The notes beneath the pieces are model-generated. The model was not told where the DNA came from. It ran no database searches and worked only from the letters and a program-made list of their open reading frames with translations. Positions 43,102 to 52,097 of a stretch of 64,000 bases of DNA are shown here, in pieces. The stretch covers positions 62,001 through 126,000 of the forward strand of contig NZ_JAACFT010000007.1 of assembly GCF_029051685.1 (NCBI RefSeq), read 5' to 3'. The stretch's first letter is position 1; every line of letters starts with the position of its first letter. The position numbers were made by a program, and so were the translations under genes. This DNA comes from Bradyrhizobium sp. CSA207. GTDB lineage: Bacteria > Pseudomonadota > Alphaproteobacteria > Rhizobiales > Xanthobacteraceae.

Positions 43102-43949
43102 ACCGCGATATTGTCGATCAGCCGCGTCGAGCCGAGCTTGGCTGCGACCAGGATCCGCAACGGTCCGTCCTTGAGCGAGGTGACCGGCGCAAGTGTCTGG
43201 GCGTGACGCACGTCGAAATAGTCGAGCGCAAAACCGGCAGCCTTGATCATATCGGTGCCGCGCGCCATCGCGGAGGCGATTGCCTCGCCGGCGCGGATCC
43301 GCCCGGCGCTGTCCTTCATGGCACGGTAGAGCGTGGTCGCGGTCTGCCGCTCTTCCGGCGACAGATGGACGTTGCGCGAGGACATCGCGAGGCCGTCGCG
43401 CTCGCGCACCGTGCGGGAGCCGATCACCTTGACGCCGAGGTCGAGATCCCCGGCCATCTGCGTCACCACGCGCAATTGCTGGAAGTCCTTCTCGCCGAAA
43501 ATCGCGATATCCGGCCGGCACTGTGTAAACAGCTTGCCGACGACGGTGGCGACGCCGCCGAAGAAGTGTGGGCGAAAGCGGTCCTCGAGGCCCGCCAGCG
43601 CCGGCCCCTCCGGCACGATGCGGGTGGCAAAGCCCTCCGGATACATCGCCTCGACGCCGGGGTGCCAGACGATGTCGACATCCTCGGCCGCGAGCTTGGC
43701 GATGTCGGCCTTCCAGGTTCGCGGATAGGCGCCGAAATCCTCGGTCGGCGCGAACTGGGTCGGGTTCACGAAGATCGAGACCACGACCCGGCTGGCGCGC
43801 CGCTTGGCCAGGCGCACAAGCGACACATGTCCGTCATGGAGCGCCCCCATGGTCGGCACCAGCGCGATCATGGACTTTCGCTTGCGAAGATTGTCGACCG
43901 CGCGTCGCAAGCTTGGGACCGTGCGGGCGATCAAGGGGCTTGGTGGCAT
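43098..43949 (-). CDS. panC: Pantoate--beta-alanine ligase
   Basis: 283 residues. It joins pantoate and beta-alanine with ATP, the last step of pantothenate synthesis. Class I tRNA-synthetase-like motifs: [13 protein letters not shown] (HIGH-like), [21 protein letters not shown] and [16 protein letters not shown] (KMSKS-like). Length is normal. CoA made from its product also feeds the malonyl-CoA steps, but panC is not linked to them. It shares four bases with the end of the DUF1489 gene. Confidence 0.95.
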   Translation of the reverse strand: MPPSPLIARTVPSLRRAVDNLRKRKSMIALVPTMGALHDGHVSLVRLAKRRASRVVVSIFVNPTQFAPTEDFGAYPRTWKADIAKLAAEDVDIVWHPGVEAMYPEGFATRIVPEGPALAGLEDRFRPHFFGGVATVVGKLFTQCRPDIAIFGEKDFQQLRVVTQMAGDLDLGVKVIGSRTVRERDGLAMSSRNVHLSPEERQTATTLYRAMKDSAGRIRAGEAIASAMARGTDMIKAAGFALDYFDVRHAQTLAPVTSLKDGPLRILVAAKLGSTRLIDNIAV

Positions 43950-44234
43950 CAGGACTCAACGGGGTTGGGAGCGGAGGCGGGCGCGTGCCGGCGCCCGAGC
44001 GGCTAACCTTAACAAGCGGCGGTCGTGGACGCCATGCGTCCGGATGCGGCACAGCATCCCGCGCAAGTCCGCGCAGGATGTGCGTGACATTGTGGACTGG
44101 ATCACAGACGACAGAAGGCGCGGCGATTCATGATGAAGAACGGCGCGATGCGATTTGCCTTGCCTGTCACGCATTTCACTTGACCGCAGACGCAGCCAAC
44201 TTGAAGATATTCCGCAGGGGTGTTGAGGATCGCT

Positions 44235-45158
44235 ATGCTTGTGCAGGCTAGCCAAGGCCAATCCGGCTCGGCGCATGTTGTCGTGCTTGGCAACGAGAAA
44301 GGCGGATCCGGCAAGTCGACCACCGCCCTGCACATCGCTGTTGCGCTTCTGAAGGCCGGCCAGCGCGTCGCCAGCATCGACCTCGACTGCCGTCAGCAGA
44401 GCTTCACCCACTACATCGCCAACCGTTCCGCCTGGGCGCGCCGCACTAGGCTCGACCTCGAGCTGCCGGTGCATCGCTGCATCAAGCTCGGCGAGACCAT
44501 GCAGATCGCCGAGAACGAGAATTCCGAGTTCCAGCAATTCATGGAGGCGGTTTCGGCGGTCGAGAGCAGTTTCGACTTTATCGTCATCGATACGCCCGGC
44601 ACCGACAGCTACCTGATGCGGCTCGCCCATTCGATGGCCGATACTCTGGTCACGCCGATCAACGACAGCTTTCTCGATTTCGACGTGCTCGGCACCGTCG
44701 ACCCCGCCAACTATGCGGTGACGGGCGAAAGCCACTACGCCGAGATGGTGCGCGACGTCAGGCGCAAGCGCCGCCAGCTCGACGGTTCGACCACCGACTG
44801 GATCGTGGTGCGCAACCGCCTGTCCATGCTTGGCTCCCGCAACAAGCAGCTCGTGGCCGACAGCCTGAAGGATTTGTCGCTGCGGCTGGGCTTCCGCTAC
44901 GTCGACGGCTTCGCCGAGCGCGTCGTCTACCGCGAATTCTTCCCGCGCGGCCTGACCGCCCTCGACGAGATCGACGAAGCCACGCTCGGCATGCGGCCCA
45001 ATCTCGGCCATCTCACTGCGCGGGAAGAGGTGACGAGTTTGCTCCGCCAGCTCAAGCTTCCGCTCGACGAGCGCGGCCGCCGCCGTGCGGCCAATCGGGC
45101 CGAGTGGTTCACTCAGGTCGACAAGCCGCTCGAGGTCCACGACATCCTCGGCGCCTGA
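44235..45158 (+). CDS. mipZ: MipZ-like division-site ATPase
   Basis: 307 residues of the ParA/MinD superfamily. Deviant Walker A is NEKGGSGKSTTALHIAV, Walker A' is SIDLDCRQQSFTHYI and Walker B is FIVIDTPGTDS. The long C-terminal half (TDWIVVRNRLSMLGSRNK; RVVYREFFPRGLTALDEIDE) is MipZ-specific. MipZ forms a gradient from the cell poles and blocks FtsZ away from mid-cell. GAGG six bases before ATG 44235 decides against a GTG at 44220. Confidence 0.88.
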   Translation: MLVQASQGQSGSAHVVVLGNEKGGSGKSTTALHIAVALLKAGQRVASIDLDCRQQSFTHYIANRSAWARRTRLDLELPVHRCIKLGETMQIAENENSEFQQFMEAVSAVESSFDFIVIDTPGTDSYLMRLAHSMADTLVTPINDSFLDFDVLGTVDPANYAVTGESHYAEMVRDVRRKRRQLDGSTTDWIVVRNRLSMLGSRNKQLVADSLKDLSLRLGFRYVDGFAERVVYREFFPRGLTALDEIDEATLGMRPNLGHLTAREEVTSLLRQLKLPLDERGRRRAANRAEWFTQVDKPLEVHDILGA

Positions 45159-45502
45159 CCCGCGGTATCTTGCTACTTCCGGTCGCTCGGTATTGTCGGT
45201 TCCGGCGGGAACTGAGTCGGCGCAAGTTCGTTTTCATTCCGCATTTGCTGCGAAATTGAACCCCATCGACACGGGTTGCGTCAGATAGTGACTTGCAGCC
45301 TGACGTAGTCGTAAGAGGAGGGATGCTTAAGAAGTGTGTGCGTCGCACAATGAAAGGGCTGCCAGTTCACAATATTTAGCCTTCCTGTCACGCGGCTGTG
45401 ACATATATTAGGGAATAGGCGCGAGGGGGCCAAAGAGCTCCCCGAACAAACACGGTTTCGGCAGGGATTTCAGGTGACACAAGCCTGAGGCTGAGGACGA
45501 AA
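45159..45502. other. Gap: regulatory region of the alpha/beta hydrolase gene
   Basis: 344 bases with no gene. It contains the TGTGCG-T-CGCACA palindrome (listed separately), an inverted repeat TGTCAC-N6-GTGACA at 45386-45403 and a possible -10 TATATT at 45404. Nothing else is seen. Confidence 0.5.
45337..45349. promoter_or_regulatory. PhaR-like palindrome upstream of the hydrolase gene
   Basis: TGTGCG-T-CGCACA is a perfect 6+1+6 dyad. It matches the core of the two sites at the phasin promoter 5 kb away. It lies 154 bases before the hydrolase start. Confidence 0.5.
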
Positions 45503-46363
45503 ATGAAGCGTGGAATTGCCGTTCTGGTTTCGGTCACTGCCCTCTTTGGCATCGCCTACTTCACGGCGAGCAAGTGGGCCATCAGGCACGAGACCATCAC
45601 CTTCTACGATGCCTCGCGCGACAACCGTCCGGTGCCTGTCGATATCGCGATCCGTCGCGACAAGGAAATGCAGGCCAATGCCGGCATGATCACGATGCCG
45701 GTCGCCGTGATCAATCACGGCAACACCGTCAAGAACACCGAGTACGGTTTCCTCGCCAACATCTTCGCGGCGCGCGGCTATCTCGTCGTCAGCCCGCAGC
45801 ACGATCTGCCGACCGATCCTCCGATGGTGACCAAGCCCGGCGAGCTCTATGTCGGCCGGCTGCCGCAAATCCTGCGCGGCGTGGCCAACATCCACCTCGC
45901 GATGCAGGAGATGAAGAAGGTTCAGCCCAACGCCGATTACGCCAGGGTGACGATGGTCGGCCACTCCATGGGCGGCGACATCACGATGTACTTCGCCAAG
46001 CAGTATCCGGATGAGGTCAAGAAGGTCGTCACGCTCGACAATTTGCGTGTGCCCTTCGTCACCGCGGGCAAGTTCAAGATCCTGTCGTTCCGCTCCAAGG
46101 ATCCGCAGTTCAAAACCGACCCGGGCGTGATCCCGACGGACGAGGAGTGCGAGCAGGCCGGGATCCAGGTCGTGAAGACCGAATACCAGCATAACGACAT
46201 GCGCGACACCGGTCCGGATGACGCGAAGAACTCGATCCAGGGCATGCTGGACAAGTTCCTGAGCGCGACTGATAGCGAGGTGCGACCGGTCGACACCAGT
46301 TCGTCCCCGCCCAAGATCCTCGAGCCTGGTCCGGTCGCCTTGATGGCGCCTGCCAAGAGCTGA
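45503..46363 (+). CDS. Exported alpha/beta hydrolase
   Basis: 286 residues. A short N-terminal membrane segment (GIAVLVSVTALFGIAYFTAS) suggests export or anchoring. The hydrolase fold shows an HG turn (VAVINHGNTVKN), nucleophile elbow GHSMGGD and a late His (QHNDMRDTG). GAGGA precedes ATG 45503. The TGTGCGTCGCACA palindrome upstream resembles those at the phasin promoter, so a role in polyester or fatty-acid turnover is possible (inference). Substrate is otherwise unknown. Confidence 0.75.
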   Translation: MKRGIAVLVSVTALFGIAYFTASKWAIRHETITFYDASRDNRPVPVDIAIRRDKEMQANAGMITMPVAVINHGNTVKNTEYGFLANIFAARGYLVVSPQHDLPTDPPMVTKPGELYVGRLPQILRGVANIHLAMQEMKKVQPNADYARVTMVGHSMGGDITMYFAKQYPDEVKKVVTLDNLRVPFVTAGKFKILSFRSKDPQFKTDPGVIPTDEECEQAGIQVVKTEYQHNDMRDTGPDDAKNSIQGMLDKFLSATDSEVRPVDTSSSPPKILEPGPVALMAPAKS

Positions 46364-46392
46364 CGTTCGCTCCTCGGCAGCAATTGGATTTT

Positions 46393-46428
46393 CAAAGCCT
46401 CCGCCGGCGCCCGCCTGCGGAGGCTTTG
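46393..46428. terminator. Perfect 12-bp inverted repeat after the hydrolase gene
   Basis: CAAAGCCTCCGC (46393-46404) and GCGGAGGCTTTG (46417-46428) form a stable stem around a 12-base loop, 30 bases after the hydrolase stop. There is no long T-run, so it is a weaker intrinsic terminator or a transcript-end stabiliser. Confidence 0.6.
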
Positions 46429-46488
46429 CACATTGACCGGGCAGTGCGCGCTAACCACATTAGCCGTTCACGCCAGGTGTGAGCTGGA

Positions 46489-47238
46489 ATGTCGGGCGAA
46501 CCTATCAAACCGCGCGGCGGCGATGCCGTCTCGACGCAAGCAGGCGGCGCGCTGCCGCGGGCCAAGACGTCGACCTCGGAGGATATTGCTGCCTTCGTCA
46601 CCAAGGCGCGTGCGCTCTCGCCGCACGCACCCGGCGCGAAGGGGCGCCTGATCTTCGCGCTGGACGCGACGATGAGCCGGCAACCGACCTGGGATATGGC
46701 CTGCGCACTCCAGGCGGACATGTTCCGCGAAGCCGCGGCCATCGGCACCCTCGACATTCGGCTGGTCTATTATCGCGGGCTCAACGAGTGCCGCGCCACG
46801 GGCTGGATTTCCGACAGCGCCAAACTTGCGACGCTGATGAGCAAGATCGACTGCCGCGGCGGCGACACCCAGATCGGCAAGGTGCTGAGCGAGACACGGC
46901 GCGAGGCGGTTGCAGCTGGTGTGCGTGCGGTGGTCTTTGTTGGCGATGCCATGGAGGAGAAAGTTGACGAGCTCTGCGCCAAGGCCGGTGAGCTTGGCAT
47001 GCTCAAAGTGCCCGTGTTCATGTTTCAGGAGGGCCATGACAACGTCGCCGAGCAGGCCTTTCGCGAGATCGCGCGCCTGACCGGCGGTGCCTGGTGCCGG
47101 TTCGATCCTGGCGCAGCGGCGCAGTTGCGTGACCTTTTGCGCGCCGCTGCGGCCTATGCGGCGGGTGGTCGCGAGGCACTGCTGAAATTGTCGAAGACGA
47201 CGGATGGTGCGGCGAAGCTGATCGGCCAGATGAAGTGA
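46489..47238 (+). CDS. VWA-domain protein
   Basis: 249 residues. The von Willebrand A-like domain starts at about residue 52 (GRLIFALDATMSRQPTWDMA), with a DxTxS-type metal site, then GGDTQIGKVL and AVVFVGDAMEE (third metal-site loop). The C-terminal part (LRDLLRAAAAYAAGGREALL) is helical. No signal peptide. It precedes a J-domain membrane protein gene by 64 bases; the two may form a small chaperone or assembly unit (inference). Confidence 0.75.
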   Translation: MSGEPIKPRGGDAVSTQAGGALPRAKTSTSEDIAAFVTKARALSPHAPGAKGRLIFALDATMSRQPTWDMACALQADMFREAAAIGTLDIRLVYYRGLNECRATGWISDSAKLATLMSKIDCRGGDTQIGKVLSETRREAVAAGVRAVVFVGDAMEEKVDELCAKAGELGMLKVPVFMFQEGHDNVAEQAFREIARLTGGAWCRFDPGAAAQLRDLLRAAAAYAAGGREALLKLSKTTDGAAKLIGQMK

Positions 47239-47302
47239 GACAGATTTGCCTGGCACGCGGTGCCCGCATGCATTTTGTGTGCGAGGCGACTATATACGGG
47301 CC

Positions 47303-48025
47303 ATGACTCTGATCGCCGGCGTTGTCGCCGTTATCACGCTCTATCTGCTGCTCCAGATGTTCCGCTCCGCCAATCCGGCGGTGCTGGCGCGCACCATCAA
47401 GTTCGGTGGGGGCCTGGTGGCGCTGGCGGTCGCGGCGTTCACGGGCTTGCGGGGCGAACTGGCGGTTGCGATCCCTCTCGGGATCTTCGGCGCCGGCCTG
47501 CTCGGCTGGGCGCCGCTGGCAAATTCGGGCTTCGGCAATATCGGCGGGCTGTTCGGCGGCGCGGCGCGCTCGTCCGGGCAGGCGTCGCGCGTGCGCTCGC
47601 AATTCCTCGACATGCGGCTCGACCACGATTCTGGTCAGCTTGCGGGCCAGATCGTCGCCGGGCCTCATGCCGGGCGCAATCTCGACGAGTTCGATCTCGC
47701 TGGCCTGCTGGCGATGGTCCCGGCCTTCGACGCCGAGAGCGTGGCCTTACTTGAAAGCTATCTGGACCGCCGGTTTCCCGCTTGGCGTCAGAACGCGCAG
47801 GGCGACGCGGCAGGGCGGCAGCGCCGCACGGTGGCGAGCGGCAAAATGACGGCGGAGGAAGCCTATCAGATCCTTGGCTTGCAGCCTGGGGCGGGGCGAG
47901 ACGACATCAGCCGGGCCCACAAGTCCCTGATGAAGAAACTGCATCCCGACCAGGGGGGCTCGACGTACCTCGCTGCCCGTGTAAACGAGGCTAAGGATAC
48001 TCTGCTTCGTACGCATAACGGCTAA
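47303..48025 (+). CDS. Membrane-anchored J-domain protein
   Basis: 240 residues. Two hydrophobic helices at the N-terminus (MTLIAGVVAVITLYLLLQMF; LAVAIPLGIFGAGLLGWAPL) and a J-domain at the extreme C-terminus (AEEAYQILGLQPGAGRDDIS then HKSLMKKLHPDQGGSTYLA) with the HPD motif that activates Hsp70. The layout resembles the Tim14/Pam18 type. ATG 47303 starts at the first helix; the upstream frame is not needed. Likely recruits DnaK to the inner membrane. Confidence 0.82.
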   Translation: MTLIAGVVAVITLYLLLQMFRSANPAVLARTIKFGGGLVALAVAAFTGLRGELAVAIPLGIFGAGLLGWAPLANSGFGNIGGLFGGAARSSGQASRVRSQFLDMRLDHDSGQLAGQIVAGPHAGRNLDEFDLAGLLAMVPAFDAESVALLESYLDRRFPAWRQNAQGDAAGRQRRTVASGKMTAEEAYQILGLQPGAGRDDISRAHKSLMKKLHPDQGGSTYLAARVNEAKDTLLRTHNG

Positions 48026-48197
48026 CTCCGGCACCACGCTACAAACGCCCGTACCGCGTGAGCTCCGCTTGCTCTGTTTGCCGTCGCCCCGATGCCCGCC
48101 ATTGTCGGCGTGGTCGATCCCTAGAGCAAAGTCTTAACCGTAAAGTCTTGACGAGAGGTTGTCGTGGAACAGCCTTCGCACGATCTCATCCCCAAAA

Positions 48198-48232
48198 CGA
48201 AAATGCCCGCGCCGAAAGGCGCGGGCATTTTG
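48198..48232 (-). terminator. Strong bidirectional-type hairpin with GAAA loop
   Basis: AAATGCCCGCGCC (48201-48213) and GGCGCGGGCATTT (48218-48230) form a perfect 13-bp stem around GAAA. It lies 19 bases after the carboxypeptidase stop on the minus strand, and about 175 bases after the J-domain gene on the plus strand, with A/T ends on both sides. Confidence 0.85.
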
Positions 48233-48250
48233 ACGGAACGATGATGACGA

Positions 48251-50098
48251 TCAGTTGCGGACGGTCATGCAGGAGATGTCGGCGCGCTTCAGGGCGCGGC
48301 AGACGGCTTCGGCCTGATCCCGCTCGAGCCCGGCGAAGCGGGCGCGGTAGAGCTTGCGATTGTCCTTGGCGAGGACCGGCTCGGTGAACGGATCGGCCTT
48401 GCTGAGTAGGCCGCGGGCCGAACTGCGCGCAGCGTCGATGCGCTGCTGGGCTTCGCTCTCGCTCTCGAGGGCGCCGACCTGGACGATCCAGCCGCTGTGG
48501 GTGAGCACCGGCCGAGCCGTGGTGCCCATCTGGACCGGCTGGGGCGCCGGATCGGCGGAGGCGAGCTTCGGAGCAGCCGGCGCGGGAGCGGCGGCGGTTG
48601 CGGCCGGCAGCACGCCGAGAATACCATTGCCCGTGCCGAAGCCCGCGGGCTGCCGCGGCAGCTCGGTACGGGCGATTTCGGCCTTCGGCGTCTCGGGCTG
48701 GCTCGCGATCTCGGGCTTGCTAGCGAGATCGGCCCGGGCGACGACGGCGCCGGAGGTCTCGGCAATTTCGGTTCGCGCCGGAATGGTGCTGGTGATCGGC
48801 GGCGCCGCTTGCGTCGGGGCGGCGGAAGCGAACTTCACGGCGCCCGCCTTGACCTGAACCGTCTTGACGCGGACCGGCTTCATCGGCTCGGACGACCCCG
48901 GAATGATGGAGAGTGGCTGGCTGGCGATGACGCCGTTGGTGAGCGGAGCGGGCTCGACCTTGGCCTCGGCGGACCTGGTGTCGGCCCTGGCGTCAGCCCT
49001 GGGCTGCGCCGGCGGCATCGCGGCGGTCGCCGCCGCAAGCGCCGACAGGCGCGAGGGACGCGGCGGGGCCGGTTCGGGAGCAGGAGCCGCCGCAGCCTGG
49101 ACCTGCGGCACCGGGCGGGCCGGAGCATCCGAAGCATCGGCGACATCTGTGTTGGCGTCCGAGCCGTTGCGCTCGGCGATTGCAGCGACGGTGCGGCTCG
49201 ACGCGCCCTTTTCGAGATTCTCCGCGAGCAAATTGCGCATGATGGCGTCGCGCGAACCGCCGCTGCGGCCGCCCAGCACCACGCCGACCAGATGCCGGTT
49301 GCCGCGGCGCATCGACGTCACGAGGTTGAAGCCGGAGGCACGGGTGTAGCCGGTCTTGATACCGTCGACGCCTTCGACGCTGCCAAGCAGGCGATTGTGG
49401 TTACGGATCGACTGCCCACGGAAATTGAACGAGGCGGTCGAGAAGTAGCGGTAATAACGCGGGAAGCGCTCCTGGATGGCGCGACCGAGCGTGGCCTGGT
49501 CGCGCGCCGTCGTCACCTGCTCGTCGTTCGGCAGACCCGATGCATTGCGATACACGGTCTTGGACATGCCGAGCGCGCGCGCCTTGCGCGTCATCATCTG
49601 GGCGAAATCGTCCTCCTCGCCGCCGATCGCTTCCGCGATCACCACGGCCGCGTCGTTGGCGGAACGGGTGACCAGACCCTTGATCGCGTCCTCGACGCGA
49701 ATGGTCTGGCCCGGGCGCAAATTGAGCTTGGTCGGATCCTGTGCGGCGGCGTGCTGAGACACCGGCATTTCGGTGTCGAGCTTCATCTTGCCGGACTCGA
49801 GGCGCTCGAACAGCAGATAGAGCGTCATGATCTTGGTGAGCGAGGCGGGATGGCGCAGCCCGTCAGGACTCGTCGCCTGAAGCACCGCGCCGGAATTGCC
49901 GTCGACGATGATAGATGCGAATTGCGGGCTGTAGCTCTCGGAAACATCGCGCTGCACCCGGTGGTGCGCGTAGTGGCGATGCCGATGGCGCCGGGCCTCG
50001 GCCGCATCGGTCGTGAAGATGACCACGGCGGTGACCGCAAGAAGCCCGAAAACGCCAACCCGCGCCAAGCGCGAGGAAGCCAAGTTTTTACGAAGCAT
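48251..50098 (-). CDS. D-alanyl-D-alanine carboxypeptidase with C-terminal SPOR domain
   Basis: 615 residues. Signal/anchor (RVGVFGLLAVTAVVIFTTDA) followed by a His/Arg-rich linker and a DacA-type serine peptidase domain at about 55-300: SLTK (nucleophile), SAND and KTGYTR. A Pro/Ala-rich linker of about 230 residues leads to a SPOR domain (HSGWIVQVGALESESEAQQR to LYRARFAGLERDQAEAVC), which binds denuded peptidoglycan at the division site. It trims terminal D-Ala in the periplasm, probably septal. The 5' region is divergent from the phasin gene. Confidence 0.9.
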   Translation of the reverse strand: MLRKNLASSRLARVGVFGLLAVTAVVIFTTDAAEARRHRHRHYAHHRVQRDVSESYSPQFASIIVDGNSGAVLQATSPDGLRHPASLTKIMTLYLLFERLESGKMKLDTEMPVSQHAAAQDPTKLNLRPGQTIRVEDAIKGLVTRSANDAAVVIAEAIGGEEDDFAQMMTRKARALGMSKTVYRNASGLPNDEQVTTARDQATLGRAIQERFPRYYRYFSTASFNFRGQSIRNHNRLLGSVEGVDGIKTGYTRASGFNLVTSMRRGNRHLVGVVLGGRSGGSRDAIMRNLLAENLEKGASSRTVAAIAERNGSDANTDVADASDAPARPVPQVQAAAAPAPEPAPPRPSRLSALAAATAAMPPAQPRADARADTRSAEAKVEPAPLTNGVIASQPLSIIPGSSEPMKPVRVKTVQVKAGAVKFASAAPTQAAPPITSTIPARTEIAETSGAVVARADLASKPEIASQPETPKAEIARTELPRQPAGFGTGNGILGVLPAATAAAPAPAAPKLASADPAPQPVQMGTTARPVLTHSGWIVQVGALESESEAQQRIDAARSSARGLLSKADPFTEPVLAKDNRKLYRARFAGLERDQAEAVCRALKRADISCMTVRN

Positions 50099-50485
50099 GG
50101 AACCCCGTCCCCGTTTCTGACTTGATCACCGGCTCGTGAGGCGAAATTGTGCCCTGCGGACCCGGGATCATTACCTGCTCAGGCTGTCCCTCCGCCGTTG
50201 CTGGCCGCGGGGGACGTTGGGCCTGAGCCGCTATTCTGGCTAAGGCAATGTTCTCAAACGGCTTTTGACCGCCTGCGTAGGTGAACACATCCAGGGAATC
50301 AGGGTAGGGGGCTGCGGTTTCCAAAAGCTTAAGGAACTCTTGCGGAAAATCCCGGGAATCTCCGTAACTTGCGTACTCCTTTTGTGCGTCGCACAAAATT
50401 GTTGACTTTTTTGTGCGTTGCACTAATTATGGGCAGCGTCAGGGAGCCGGGGCTTCCCGACAAAGTCAGGGAAAAGGATTCCAAG
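50099..50485. other. Divergent gap: carboxypeptidase and phasin promoters
   Basis: 387 bases. The phasin-proximal 110 bases hold two TTGTGCG-type operators and a good -35/-10 pair (listed separately). A 111-codon minus-strand frame crosses the region, but it would run through the promoter and shows no family signal. I see no other gene. Confidence 0.5.
50380..50430 (+). promoter_or_regulatory. Phasin promoter with two PhaR-like operators
   Basis: A perfect 19-base palindrome, TTTTGTGCG-T-CGCACAAAA, covers 50380-50398. A second, weaker copy (TTGTGCGTTGCAC, 50411-50423) lies between a -35 TTGACT (50402-50407) and a -10 TAATTA (50424-50429), spaced by 16 bases. TGC-centred dyads at phasin promoters are typical binding sites of the polyhydroxyalkanoate regulator PhaR (family knowledge). 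Site position implies repression. Confidence 0.75.
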
Positions 50486-50824
50486 ATGTTCAAGGTTGAA
50501 GACTTTCAGAACTACGGGAAAGAGCACTTCGAGCAGTACGTCACCTCCGCGACCACTGTGCAGCACGGCCTCCAGGCGATCGCCAGTGCCTATGGCGACT
50601 ACACCAAGAAGTCGTTCGAAGACACCAAGTCCTTCGTCGAGAAGCTTTCTGGCGTGAAGTCGCTGGACAAGGCTCTGGAAGCGCAAACCGATTTCGCCCG
50701 TTCCGCTTACGAGACCTTCGTCGCGGAATCGCAGAAGATCGCCGGCCTCTATAACGACCTCGCCAAGCAGGCCTTCAAGCCGGTCGAGACCATCGTGTCG
50801 AAGTTCACCCCGGCCGCCCAGTAA
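50486..50824 (+). CDS. Phasin family protein
   Basis: 112 residues, almost entirely amphipathic helix (YGKEHFEQYVTSATTVQHGL; QAIASAYGDYTKKSFEDTKS; EKLSGVKSLDKALEAQTDF; AFKPVETIVSKF). Phasins coat polyhydroxyalkanoate granules and limit their size. AAAAGG upstream of ATG 50486 gives the start. The promoter carries two PhaR-like sites, and a strong terminator follows 22 bases after the stop, so the gene is a single-gene transcript. Confidence 0.9.
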   Translation: MFKVEDFQNYGKEHFEQYVTSATTVQHGLQAIASAYGDYTKKSFEDTKSFVEKLSGVKSLDKALEAQTDFARSAYETFVAESQKIAGLYNDLAKQAFKPVETIVSKFTPAAQ

Positions 50825-51489
50825 TCCTCCGGACTCCTGGAATCAAAAAGCCCGGCTGAATCAGCCGGGCTTTTTTTTGCTTGCGTGCGTGGGATTCGTC
50901 AGCGCGCCACGCGCAGCTTGTCGGTATTGCCAGCGCAATATTGCAGCACTGGAAGTCGCGTCGTCGCGGCAGGTATTCACCTGGGCTGTGAGCCGTTGCT
51001 GCTGTACCAGCGGTTCTGCGGAATGACACCGCCCAAGATTGCGCCACGCCATCGAACGGCCGGCAGTTCGCCCCGTAAAAACCGGAGCTGCGCCGCGCGA
51101 AACCGTCGCAGCCGCGTGAGCGCCGGGTTCCTGGTCAAACATGTTCTAAGCGGCCGGGCTGGAAGTTTTTGTCAAATCGATCCGGATTGATTAACCTTGC
51201 CGAGGATCGCCCGGACCGGGAATCGGGATTGCCGTGGGCGCGTCGGTCGAGCCCTTGCCTTGCGGCGAGCCGGGGGCAGGCCCATATTCCCGAAAACCGA
51301 TCCGGCTTGGACCGGAACGGTTGGAAGCGGCGGTCCAACAAGGCGGCGCGCCTGCGCGAAGCTCCGAAGGGCGGAGCTGCGCAGTGGTCCGTCTCATACG
51401 CTTCCGTGGGGAATTTGAACGCCTGAGCCATGCCGCAACTGTCTTCAAGCCTTGACCTGCCTGCGGCCTCCGCCGCCTACGCTCCCCGG
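50825..51489. other. Gap between phasin and clpS, mostly empty
   Basis: 665 bases. The first 55 bases hold the phasin terminator. The rest has high G+C with overlapping short frames on all strands, none with a recognisable domain or clear ribosome site. An upstream in-frame extension of clpS (from 51430) crosses its end. I see no RNA gene. Confidence 0.45.
50846..50878 (+). terminator. Intrinsic terminator of the phasin gene
   Basis: AGCCCGGCT/AGCCGGGCT stem with GAATC loop, flanked by AAAAA before and TTTTTTTT after (50871-50878). Textbook rho-independent terminator, 22 bases after the phasin stop. Confidence 0.93.
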
Positions 51490-51822
51490 ATGAGCAATGA
51501 CGAGAACCGTTCCGGCGGTCCCTCCGCTCCGAACACGTCCGTCATCACCAAAGTCAAGCCGAAGACCAAGCGGCCAAACCTGTATCGCGTGCTGATCCTG
51601 AACGACGACTACACACCTATGGAATTCGTCGTTCACGTGCTGGAGAAGTTCTTTCAGAAGGACATCGAGGCTGCGACCAAGATCATGCTGCACGTCCACC
51701 ACCACGGCATCGGAGAGTGCGGCGTGTTCACCTACGAGATCGCCGAGACCAAGGTGACGCAGGTGATGGATTTTGCCCGCAAGCACCAGCATCCGCTGCA
51801 ATGCGTGATGGAAAAGAAGTAA
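51490..51822 (+). CDS. clpS: ATP-dependent Clp protease adaptor ClpS
   Basis: 110 residues from ATG 51490. The core is [60 protein letters not shown] and HPLQCVMEK. The NDDYTPM residues and the conserved helix form the pocket for N-terminal Leu/Phe/Tyr/Trp degrons. ClpS delivers such substrates to ClpA, whose gene follows. An in-frame ATG at 51430 would add 20 residues of low-complexity sequence; neither start has a strong ribosome site. Confidence 0.93.
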   Translation: MSNDENRSGGPSAPNTSVITKVKPKTKRPNLYRVLILNDDYTPMEFVVHVLEKFFQKDIEAATKIMLHVHHHGIGECGVFTYEIAETKVTQVMDFARKHQHPLQCVMEKK

Positions 51823-52097
51823 ACCTCGTCACGGCGCCTCCGGTTGTTGTGTAGGCCGCAGCGATTGTCGCGTGACGTCTGCGCGATCTGCGCGGCCGGG
51901 AAACCTGCGTAAATCTGCGTCGGCGCCGATCCTGCCCAAATCGGAACGGGTTTTGCATCGAGAATGCCGCAGGTGTGTCGCCGCCGAGTCGCGGAACCGG
52001 TCTTTCGCCGCGATTTTGTATAACTATATGTGACAAAGGTTGTTGTTGCCTGACCGGGCGATGGCGATCATGATGGTGGGGGCCATAGAGGACGCGA

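Noticed and set aside
48497-50125. 542-codon plus-strand frame opposite the carboxypeptidase
   Set aside because: Antisense shadow; the minus strand encodes complete SxxK, SxN and KTG motifs.
50088-50423. 111-codon minus-strand frame across the phasin promoter
   Set aside because: It would be transcribed through the -10/-35 region and both operators, and has no family signal.
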